The notes under the pieces were generated by a model that saw only the letters and a list, made by a program, of their open reading frames with translations, was not told where the DNA came from and searched no databases. A stretch of 64,000 bases of DNA from Aquatica leii (lineage: Eukaryota; Arthropoda; Insecta; Coleoptera; Lampyridae). The translations under genes were made by a program, and so were the position numbers. Shown here piece after piece: positions 22,575 through 31,879 of this stretch. Numbering within the stretch: position 1 is the first letter of the stretch; the number at the start of each line of letters is the position of its first letter. The stretch is taken from assembly GCA_035610365.1 (NCBI GenBank), contig CM069435.1, forward strand, positions 5,730,001 to 5,794,000, written 5' to 3'.

Positions 22575-22965
22575 AAGTTATGCAAAGCACAGCTTGCCAT
22601 TACCACCTTATCAATATTTTGTTTGTTTTTACATGAATTTGAGTGTTATATAGTCTACATCTAGAAGCCAAAATTTCGAACACATTCTCAACAATGCGTT
22701 TCCCTCGAGATACTAGGTAGTTGTATATTTTTCTTTCTTGGGAATAGTTTCATCAGGTCCCTTCTCGGTTCTATCGTTAACATCAAAGTTGCACAATATA
22801 AAACCACTGTTGCCACACTATGTTGACCTTTATAATATAAAAATAGGAAGCATTTCTACTTGGAGGAATTATGTCTATGTGTTTCCCGTATATGGTGCCA
22901 AGACAATGTGAAAATTTCCACCTTCAAAATGTTTTGCTATATTTTTTCATTCGTCTTCTGTTTGT
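22575..22965 (-). pseudogene. PIF/Harbinger nuclease (DDE_Tnp_4) relic
   Basis: The minus strand reads WKFSHCLGTIYGKHIDIIPP then SRNASYFYIIK, the degraded equivalent of the Harbinger block WxxPHCLGAIDGKHIxI with the catalytic D changed to Y. After a gap comes SRGKRIVENVFEILASRCRL and, near the end, VMASCALHNF, matching the conserved C-terminal SRARRxVENxFGILxxRF and CCxLHNF blocks (the E in VEN is part of the active site). Stops and frame changes are frequent. Harbinger elements also need a Myb/SANT partner protein, which is not visible nearby. No TIRs were located. Confidence 0.7.
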
Positions 22966-24224
22966 CAAACCAAAAAAGTAATAATCGAATGGAAAATGTA
23001 AAAACTTTTATTTGGCGTAGATAAATTAACATACATAATTAACAGCTTTTGATTCTCACCAAAATAAATTTAAAAATCATTGTTTAAAAAAAAAAATAAA
23101 CAAAATTCAATGGAAAGCGATTTTGTATAGTCACAAGTTAGAAATGATAAATTTTCGGAAATAGCTTCTACAACTGCACATACATCAAATTGCCCTAGAC
23201 CATCCAACAAAAAAAAGTTATACATATTCATCAAAGACTGATTACCAAAAATGACACAATAGTTCAAGCGGAAATAAGCAACTTAAGGCTTCCATAAGGC
23301 GAGTTCCATGAACATAAGTTCTTTCGTGCAACTTCCAATCCTCAAACACACCAGCAATCACAGTTCATTTGTTGTTACATGTCATTAGCATTCAGGTTTC
23401 ACATTTCCGTATTTTGATAAAATGTTTAGTAGGGCACTGTTAATTCAAGCGTATTTCGCCGGGATATTATAGTCTAATTCGATATCCACGCTGAAAATTA
23501 TTCACCAGTTCTTTTTCTGTTGAAAAGGCGCTGTGAGTAGTTTGATTTTGATAGAAACTTTGTCCGTTCAATTATAAGTAATATCTTTTATTTAAGTTCT
23601 CATCGTCGTTATTACTATACGCTTTTGGCGATTCTACCAAAATAAAGATTTTCTACGTACATTGACGGATTTAAAGCAATCACCGCTCAACTATTCTCAC
23701 AGACATGCTTACGGGCGCCATTAAGTTCTATTTACTTAGATTAAGCCCTTAACTACATTTTTCAGATCATCGTTACTATTTTACTTGCAGTCGAGTCGAT
23801 AAGTCAGTTTGCAACTTATTTAAATTGGTGTATTCTATTGTATACGTGGACTTGATTCCAATCGAGTATCTTTAATTTACATTCGTAGTCAAGGCCAGAA
23901 TTCGGACAAGGTACCCGATGATTGTAAGCTTACACTCTTCGACAGATCGAGAAATAACATTACTAAAGTAGTATATTGTTTAGCTACTTATGATAAAGAA
24001 ATTTAAGTCTAGGGTGAGTCTCGTTTTTTTATAATAATATTACGTTCACGTTTGGATTGTCGAGAACAACCTTTTCGCGACTGGTTGTTATTATTAATGC
24101 ACGATTTTTTTCACTTCGTGGTTTATAATTTTATTATTGATTGCTAATGAGTCAAATTTGTTAAATATATTTACCTCTTAAAAAAGAGAAAAAAAACACT
24201 AACCACAACAGTTCAGTCGTATAA
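22966..24224. other. AT-rich gene-free stretch
   Basis: Only chance ORFs. No domain, RNA gene or clear repeat was recognised. Confidence 0.4.
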
Positions 24225-26045
24225 AACCAACTCATAGCTCTTTCTATTGCCCAAAATTTGACGGTGTCAAACGCTTTTCGAAAGTCAATAAATGGTAGCC
24301 ACACTTTGATCTTATATTCAGTTACCTTCTCATTCAATATTCTGATCGTATGAATATGTTTGACAGTGCTGTAGCTCTTTCTAAAGCCTACTTGTTCTTT
24401 GGGCTGATAGTCGTCAAATTTTTCTCTAGATGGTTTGTTATTATTTTCATAAACAGTTTATATACCTGGGATAGGAGGCTTATGGGTCCATAGTTTTCCA
24501 AATTCGTTGGGTCCCCTTTTTTATATATCAGAACTACAACGGCTGTCTCCCAGTCGTGTGGTATATCTCCTTCTGCAAGACATTTATTAAAAAGTATTGC
24601 TAGTTGTTCAGCAAAATTTTCTCCTGATTCTTTCAACATTTTTCTCAGTATGTCATCATCTCCTGCAGCTTTTCCGTTTTTCAATTGGTTAAGTGCCTTA
24701 GTAATTTATTCTTTTCCTATGTCAGGGAGGTCTTCTGAACCGACATTAAGAATTTTACCGTCTTCGTTTTTATTTTCTATATTAGCGTCTATCTCTGTTC
24801 TTTTATCATATAGCTCTTTGTAGTAGTTCTCCGTTATGCGCAGTAAATGTTTTCTGTCTTCTACGATGTTTCCCTGCTTGTCAGTTAGCTTAGTAATTAC
24901 TCTTTTATGTGTATTTTCCTTTTTAAAGATATTCAAGCCTCTCTGTTGTCCTTCATGATAGTTAATAATATCCTGTTTTGCCATCTTTCTGACTGTTTTA
25001 TTAATATTTCTGTATTATTCTGTTTTTTTTCGCCCCTGTTAATAAGCTCTCTTTTTGTTCCAGCATTTGTTTTGTTTCTATGCCCACCTAATTAGGTTTG
25101 TCCCTTGGTTTCAAGATATTATTTGCCGTTTCTTTCAATGCTTTTGTTAACCGTTTGTTTATTTGATTTATATCTTCAAAAGGTTTTATCGGCTCCTTCT
25201 TTATTCGATGGGTTAGTTTGGTTATGAATTCTGGTTTTTGTGGCTTTAGGGTACTTGCATCTAAAATCTTTCTGGAAGTATTAAATTTCTTTGCTCTTTC
25301 TAGTTTTCCGTTCATAAATATTTTACACCTAACCATTCTATGGTCGCTACCTGTCGTGAACGAGTTTAGAACATCTACGTCTTCAATTATGTGCTTCTGT
25401 TGTGCCAGCACGAAGTCTATTTCATTTTTCGTGGTTCCATTTGGACTTACCCATGTCCATTTTTTATTTCCTCTTTTTTTGTAGAAAGTGTTCGTTGCGT
25501 ATAGTTGTTCTTTTTCTAAAAAATTTATTAGCATATTTCCTCTTTCATTTCTTGTTCCGTAGCCAAACTTGCCTATATATCTTGAGTATGTGCCAATCCC
25601 TACTTTCGCATTAAAGTCGCCAACGACCAGTGTGTACTTTGTTTTGTTCTCATTTAGGCATTGTGTTATTTCATCATAGAGTACTTCCACCTCTTGGTCT
25701 TTATGGTTACTGGTTGGCGCATAAATTTATATAACTTTTATGGTTCTATTCGCATTAATTTTTAATGTGATATATATATATATATCACCCTGTCAGTTTT
25801 CGCGTTAAGTATTTGCATTATGGGACCATTCTTTTGTGCATTAGAACTCCAACGGCGCTTATCTCCGTTGTAGAATAGTATATGACCCGATATGATTTTT
25901 AAGCAATCTTCTCCCTTCCTTCTAACCTCTGCTAATCCCACAATATCCCAGTTTGTTTTATTTCGTTCATAGTGTAGTTCTTCTAACTTATCCTCATCTC
26001 CCAGTGTCCTTGCATTATATGTTCCGATGTACAGTTGGCAGGCTG
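24225..26045 (-). pseudogene. RTE non-LTR retrotransposon: endonuclease and partial RT
   Basis: On the minus strand the apurinic endonuclease begins near 26040 with LYIGTYNARTLGDEDKLEEL, followed by WDIVGLAEVRRKGED (catalytic E). After shifts the 25690-25088 frame gives VVGDFNAKVGIG, ATNTFYKKRGNKKWTWVSPN and FTTGSDHRMVRCKI, the D/N and SDH catalytic blocks. The linker and RT follow in 24984-24706 and 24684-24388: NGKAAGDDDILRKMLKESGE, VLIYKKGDPTNLENYGPISL, then EQVGFRKSYSTVKHIHTIRI and FIDFRKAFDTVKFWAIERAM near 24260. The YADD box and everything after it are missing. A TA dinucleotide run interrupts the EN at about 25768. Frameshifts and loss of the 3' half make it dead. Insect copies are often mis-annotated as craniofacial development protein 2-like. 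Confidence 0.85.
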
Positions 26046-26510
26046 ATATTTACAAGTATTCTTAGCACCCCCTGTTCGATAGCTGGTCTGGCCGCTGCCT
26101 TGGTCAGGGCTAGTCGAACTGCTGGAGACTGAGGGCCGTTCTTTTTGTTTGTCTGTCATTTTCGAGGGGTTCTGCCATAAAACACCACGTTGGCACTAAG
26201 TCTTGGTGAGTGTGTATTTCAGCCGTCTTTAACATGAGGAACCGACGCTGTTTGCAGCCGCCCATTCTAGGTCAGACGCTGCTGTGTTTCACCACATCCA
26301 CCTTACTTAGTTTGGCCTGCAGGTCAATGCAGTTTCTTCTAGGTGTGGCACTTAGAGACATAAGTAAGAGTTGAGTGCTCTGTGGAGACCAGTCTCCAAG
26401 ACCCACCTCTTGTCGACCCTTCAGGACACCCCAGACACCATTGAGAGCAATACAAGCTGTTGAAAGTAAGACGCAATCTATCAAAAATGCGGCAAAACTG
26501 AATTGAGTGA
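26046..26510 (-). other. Possible 5' region of the RTE element
   Basis: Less AT-rich than its surroundings and directly upstream of the RTE endonuclease. Minus-strand frames are partly open (for example 26484-26272), but no motif is recognised. It may be the RTE 5' leader or unrelated sequence. Confidence 0.35.
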
Positions 26511-26521
26511 CATTTTAATGA

Positions 26522-28290
26522 TTGTATGACAGACTGAAGAATCGTTACCCTGACAAGAAGCTTAAGTTAAGGAGCCAACCTGTATTTGCCGAACAACAAC
26601 AAACAGAATTGGCAACTTATGTTCTAAAGCTAACAAATATGTTTTATGGGTTGACTCCAAATGCTATAAAACAAATCGCCTTCGAATACGCTCTTAAAAA
26701 AACATAATGCACAATTTTAATCAAGAAAAGAAAATGTGCGGCAAGGATTTGTTTCGTGGGTTCCTAACAAGGATTCCACAAATATCTTTGAGGCGTCCAG
26801 AACCGACAAGCCTAAATAGAGTACTCGCATTGAATCGAGTAGATGTCAATTTATTTTATGATAATTTAGAAAAAGTTTACGAAAAATATAAATTTGGCCC
26901 TCATCGCATATTAAATGTCGATAAGACAGGCATTAGTGGCGTTCAGAAACCACCACATATTTTGGCACAGGAAGACCGAAAACAAGTCGGTGGCGCAAGC
27001 GGACAGAATACAACATTCTATGAGTGCGTCAGGAATGTACGTTTGTTTGAATGTATTAAACAATGTTGCTTGATGCGAAGTAATAACATTCTGCTGAACT
27101 TTCATTGTTTATTATTTTGATCAAAATAATAAACAATGAAAGTTCAGCAGAATGTTATTACTTCGCAGCAATGTACGTACTTCCAATGTTTGTATGTAAA
27201 CGCGAACGTATGAAGGAAGGACTAGACAAAAACGGTCCTGTTGCAGCCATATACTGTTGCTCGAAGTCAGGTTGGATCACGGAAGACCTTTTTTTGGAAG
27301 AGCTACGACATTTTGTTTTATGGAAAATCCCGTACTGGTAATAATGGATAATCACGTGACTCACTCCACCTTAAAATCATATACCTTTTGTTAGGAAAAC
27401 GGGATAATTGCCGTCTCATTACTTCCCCACACTTCACACAGGCTTCAACCGTTAGATGTCCCTTTTTTTAGTTTGTTGAAGTCTACATACAATATTGAAT
27501 GCGATTTTTATATCAAGTCGCATCATTATGATAAAATTGCCGTGGGAAACATAGCGGAACTTGTTGGCAAGGCATACAATCGCGCCACAAACATCCAAAA
27601 AGGAATAAAAGGATTTTCAAAATTTAATTAAAAACCTATTTAGCGAAAAAGAATTTGCGGATGTATCTTTAGAATCTAACTCTACGCCCGCAACAGTATA
27701 CGATATACCTGTGAGAGATGATAACCTGGAACCAAAGCCAGTCCCTGGAACAAACAGTAGCGTTGGTGTTAAAGACCCAAATCCTGACCGAAAAAGACCG
27801 CCAATAGAGTAACGCAGTAAAGAGGTACCGTGTATTAAACCAAAAAAAATTCCTAAAAGATCAAGAACATCATCTTCGTCTAGTGAAGCATCTTCAGCAT
27901 AAATAACCGAAGTTCTTGATAATGATGCAACAGACGACAAAGATAAAACGGTTCAGATAAAGCATATTTCATTGGGGAACTTTATCCTCTACTTATACCG
28001 GTACCTCGAGTGGCCACTAGAAGAAAGAAATAAAAATCTACAATATTAACGTCTACTCCACTTAAGTCAGAATTGGAAAAGAAACGAATAAAGCATTGGT
28101 AGCTAGCAAAAACGTGTTTCAAGAAGGAAAGTCAAAAAAGGTTACTAGAAGAACTACAAAAACCAGTTTGCGAGAAATTTGCTTTAAATGAAATCTGGTG
28201 GAGGTGTAGATCTTGTAGAAGATGACTGCATGCCGGGTACACTAGAGAATCCAACCCTAAAGATCTCACTACATGTGTAAAATGCGAATA
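26522..28290 (+). pseudogene. Tigger/pogo-like DDE_1 transposase, broken
   Basis: Plus-strand pieces in order: LYDRL-like MYDRLKNRYPDKKLKLRSQPVF and the CENP-B-type helix-turn-helix (26522-26704), HNFNQEKKMCGKDLFRGFLT, EPTSLNRVLALNRVDVNLFY, and HRILNVDKTGISGVQKPPHI with the first catalytic D (usually VDETG). A palindromic insertion splits the next part. Then AAMYVLPMFVCKRERMKEGL, GPVAAIYCCSKSGWITEDLF, a second-D block VIMDNHVTHST near 27338 and a third-D block RLQPLDVPFF near 27440. Similarity goes on through YDKIAVGNIAELVGKAYNRA, a basic serine-rich stretch (PKKIPKRSRTSSSSS) and a C-terminal Cys-rich remnant (CRSCRRWLHAGYTRE) near 28210. Frameshifts and stops throughout. TIRs were not identified. 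Confidence 0.82.
27074..27167. repeat. Perfect 94-bp palindrome without loop
   Basis: The 47-base arm 27074-27120 (starting TGCGAAGTAATAAC, ending TATTTTGA) is exactly the reverse complement of 27121-27167. It sits in the Tigger transposase, within an extra segment (about 27043-27169) flanked by the 9-bp direct repeat AATGTACGT (27034-27042 and 27170-27178). Confidence 0.95.
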
Positions 28291-28299
28291 ACAAGGTGA

Positions 28300-28639
28300 T
28301 CGGTATTAACTTCTTTGATCGATATTAGCCTTTACGGTGATCGATATTACCAGGCCATGGGTGGTTTTTTTCCCAAGAGGGCATTTTTAAACCCGAGTGA
28401 AACGAGTCCTCGTCCAATTTAGACAGGAACGAGTTTAATACAACATTTTATTGCTCAAACAGAGACTAGGAGGCCCCCAAAGTCTCAAAAATAATTTGAC
28501 GTTTATGTTGAGAAGTGCGCAAAAACCGTCAAAGACAAATTTTGGCGCCCAACGTGGGACCCGAAGCGAAAAGAACGATTAAAAGAAAACAGCAAATAAT
28601 AATTAGAAGCGACTGGAGAAGGAGATGCAAAAGCAATAG
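28300..28639 (+). other. LTR-like remnant with tRNA-Lys-type primer binding site
   Basis: Sequence up to 28542 could be the end of an LTR, followed by a primer-binding-site match. It contains GATCGATATTA-type repeats near 28280-28345. No matching second LTR was found, so the LTR call is inference from the primer site only. Confidence 0.4.
28543..28560 (+). promoter_or_regulatory. Primer binding site, tRNA-Lys type
   Basis: TGGCGCCCAACGTGGGAC is complementary to the 3' end of an insect-type tRNA-Lys (one mismatch to TGGCGCCCAACGTGGGGC), the start of minus-strand synthesis in LTR elements. It is on the plus strand although the adjacent gag and integrase relics are on the minus strand. Confidence 0.7.
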
Positions 28640-29110
28640 CAGCAACTTTTACATCTGGAGAAAGAGTACGATCTTTATGTAGACGCGTAGACCTTGTAGC
28701 GACACCAGTGTTGGAAAGCTTCATCGTTGTTGACAAAGCGTGACATGACCTAATAGGATTGCTTCGCTGTGCGTTCGAACAAGAACAATGGCGTATAAAC
28801 TGAGCAACCTTGGGTCTCATATGAGGCCAGTAGAAGTGACAGCGAAGAGCTTCTAACGTACTCCTAACACTGCGGTGTTCACGCTCAGATGGAAGATGGT
28901 GATCGTAGATTAGTTGTTTGCGTTGGTCCGAAGGAACAACTAATTTCCACACGCAAGAGTCAGACAAAGAAATGCGTACACGTTTACATAGAAGACCTTT
29001 CACAATACACCAACGAGAGAAATGACGAGGAAAAGCAGAAACTTTAGAAACCAAACCTAAGTACAAAGGATCGGTAGTAGGTCTGAAAATCCTAGAAACT
29101 GAAGAAAAAT
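28640..29110 (-). pseudogene. LTR retrotransposon integrase, zinc-binding fragment
   Basis: The minus-strand frame 29066-28503 contains LVVPSDQRKQLIYDHHLPSE, RSVRSTLEALRCHFYWPHMR and VAQFIRHCSCSNAQRS, the HHCC zinc-binding domain of retroelement integrases (H-H then C-x-C, normally CxxC). It starts within the integrase: no RT or RNase H precedes it, and after NAQRS the expected catalytic core is absent. It lies directly downstream of a gag relic on the same strand, so protease, RT and RNase H were removed by a deletion, leaving a gag-integrase junction near 29110. Confidence 0.65.
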
Positions 29111-29125
29111 TTGGAGGAAGAGAAG

Positions 29126-29905
29126 CTAAAGAACGAACAGGGCGTACAAGTTTCTCAGTTTTAGAACGACAGTATTAGACTCAGTAGTTATAAAAGAAGG
29201 AAGTGAAGGAGTAGTAAGAGAATCAGCACCCGTATTAACAGAAACTGCGGGAGTAGTAGTATTAATCCCAGATGATTCTAGAAGTATGTCACTCCTTTCG
29301 GATGTTATAAGACTAAGAAAATTGCTACAGTTAAAGTTCGACTCCAAACGTTTGCCTAAAGAGACCAATTGAGAAAAGGATGTAATATCCACCAGTGCGA
29401 AATGAGATTGATAAAATGGAGCCAAGTTGCGGCGTACGATTTTAAGCTGCGTCTTCTCCGAGACTAGTTCTAACAATTGCATAAAAAGATATTGCATAGT
29501 AGCAACGTACATCCCAATAGATTCCTTAGGTTTCATCACTCGGTTACGAATAGTATCCATTAACCGTTCATCATAATCTAACGGCAGAAATTCAGTTTTC
29601 AACATCGCAGTAACCTCATTCTAAGAACGTAAAGTTTGTCGTCTACTTCTAAACACACGAAGAGCTTTACCCGATAACACCTCAGAAGCTGAAAGAAAAA
29701 GTTGATGTTGAGAAACTCCACGAGACAAACACAACTCATCAATACGAATAAGAAACTCCATTAGTACAAACGGATCTTCACCAGAGAAAGTAATATTCCA
29801 ATCAGCCAAGTTCATTTCCGAATTAGAGTCTGATGAAGTAAGAAATGGTGGTTCCTCGTCTGAATAATACATAGTTAACACACTAATAAATAATCTAATA
29901 ACCAA
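29126..29905 (-). pseudogene. LTR retrotransposon gag fragment
   Basis: Two minus-strand pieces separated by a frameshift at about 29615: from ATG 29871 MYYSDEEPPFLTSSDSNSEM, DWNITFSGEDPFVLMEFLIR and GVSQHQLFLSASEVLSGKAL; then MLKTEFLPLDYDERLMDTIR, RVMKPKESIGMYVATMQYLF and LKIVRRNLAPFYQSHFALVD. This matches the retrotransposon gag (capsid-like) domain of Gypsy elements, which packages element RNA. No CCHC knuckle follows before the coding switches to integrase. It is a decayed copy. Confidence 0.7.
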
Positions 29906-29965
29906 AAAAAAATTAATTGACGAAGTCAAGCTATTCCAAAAATGTAAAGCAAAGTCCAACGACAC

Positions 29966-31440
29966 TTATCTAGCCACTAGTTTAATTCAAAGAAAAGTAA
30001 GTAAATTACTAATATAAAGTTAAACCGAAGCACTAAAATAAAAAAAAAGTAAAAGTTAAGGAAGTAACTCCGACGTCAAGTCTTGCAGCAATCCCTAACG
30101 AAGCAAACCGAACCCATTAAAGACAAATAAAGGTAAAAGAATCAATAAACTAGAAGAAATTATCGCACACAAAAAATCGAGAGAAATTCTACAGTATAAG
30201 CTACCTATGAATGATAGTAATCCTACGCTAATCACAATTAAAGAAAATAGCTAAAAGAAATATAGAGAAATGAGAAATTCGCTATGAGAAAATCGAGCCA
30301 CACAGTCGGAGATAGGGGAGGTTCAAGAGAATAATAAGTAAAGGCGCCAAATCATTTATAATTAACACTTCTGCCTCGATCAAGACAGACGATCCAAGCT
30401 TGTAACGAATTTTTAGGTTCGTAATCCTTGTTACTCTGATGTTCGGGTAACCACAATAAAAGAGAAAGGTATGTTACCATAAAAGAAAGATTAACAGGTA
30501 TAAAAACTTTAATTTAGTAACGTAGAATATTAACAAGAGTATATCTAATTCTCAATTCATAAACGCCAGAAGTATCGGCAACACACAATACATAGGTTAA
30601 GTCGAAACGAACAGCAAAGAAAATCTCGTAGTAAATATTGTTTGTACACAGCATGCGATACACACAAAATAATTAATGAAACTACCTTAATGGTAATAAA
30701 ACAATTATAGTAATTACGGAATTACCACTAGCCAAAGTTCCGTGAGTGACTTTTCTGACAGCGATAAAATAATTAAATAAACTTACCCACAATCCAGTAT
30801 CTACTTGGTCGAAGAAAACGTTTTCCCCGGCAAGTGAGCCTAAAATAAATTTGAATAGCAAATCGTGTCAACACAATGACTCACGAAATCAAGATCTACA
30901 AAATTATTAACTATTGCTAAAAGAAAGTACACATAACATAACCCGATTGTCGAATGCTGTTGTACACACATTCAATGAAAGTTGGTTGCGCAGGTGTTTG
31001 CCGCATGAGTAGGATCTCGAAGAAAAGTCCCTGTTTTCGGTTTTTTTAGTTTTAACCGTAGGCCTTATATATAGAGTTATACTCGTCCCATGAAGGTATT
31101 TGTCGATATTAATCCCTCATTATTCTTTATTGAATAGAAACATGTGGACCAAAACGTGGTGGAACGGCCTGTGACGACAAAATTATTTTACAAGCGCAAT
31201 GAAATTATAATTTGATTTCCATTATTGAGGATGTCCTTCGAAATTTTCTTTAAGCGACACATGCCATTTTATGCAGTTGACAGCTTAACGATTTCGTTGT
31301 AAAATGACAGTCACAAGAAAAGATCGGCAGAGGCCGTCAAAACTGGAATCTAATTTTAATTCAATATACAGGGTATTACGTTAGAAAAATTTTTCACGTA
31401 ACAACCTAACTTTTGAGAAGTTCTTAGTTAGATTTCGGTT
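29966..31440. other. Gene-free stretch upstream of the gag relic
   Basis: Expected to hold the 5' leader and LTR of the minus-strand gag element, but no primer binding site on the minus strand or LTR pair was recognised. Coding potential is nil. Confidence 0.4.
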
Positions 31441-31469
31441 GCTTGTTTGAGTTTTGCGATTTATCTCAC

Positions 31470-31510
31470 GCCCTGATGAAGCCCCTTACGAAAGTGGGCG
31501 AAACGTTGGC
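31470..31510 (+). ncRNA. Hammerhead-ribozyme-like motif (Penelope-associated type)
   Basis: GCC (31470-31472), CTGATGA (31473-31479), a stem II GCCC/GGGC (31481-31484 with 31496-31499), GAAA (31500-31503), the short palindrome ACGT (31503-31506), T as the would-be cleavage base and GGC (31508-31510), which can pair with the starting GCC as stem I. This is the order of a type I hammerhead with minimal stem III, as found in Penelope-like elements. There is one extra A between CTGATGA and stem II. The downstream ACACGGCCCAAACCCGGAAG also resembles Penelope end sequences. No Penelope RT or GIY-YIG ORF was found nearby. Confidence 0.4.
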
Positions 31511-31780
31511 AACTTCGGTTACAACAGTACTGACACGGCCCAAACCCGGAAGACATTCTAATGTTAGTATAGATTCCGGCAATGTATGTTTATGTTTATT
31601 TCTTTAAAGTTACAGTTGATATTAATCTCTGTTTCAAATTCAAGTTTTGCTCTTGAGTGATCGATATTCGATACCTTTTCCCTACATTACTTATTGAAAA
31701 TCTGTAAAACTTTCGTTGTAGCCTACTACTTCAAAAACTCGCACTTTATAATTGACGTCATTGACCCAACGAAGAGTTTT

Positions 31781-31868
31781 TGGCGGTGAATTACTGGTGG
31801 TGAATTGCTGGCAATGAATTGCTGAGGCGGTGATTTGCTGGCGATGAATTAATTGCTGGAGGTGAATT
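31781..31868 (+). repeat. Short degenerate tandem repeat
   Basis: About five or six imperfect copies of a 13-18 base unit resembling GCTGGTGGTGAATT (GGCGGTGAATTACTGG, TGGTGAATTGCTGG, CAATGAATTGCTGA and so on). Confidence 0.7.
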
Positions 31869-31879
31869 TTCCTAAATTA

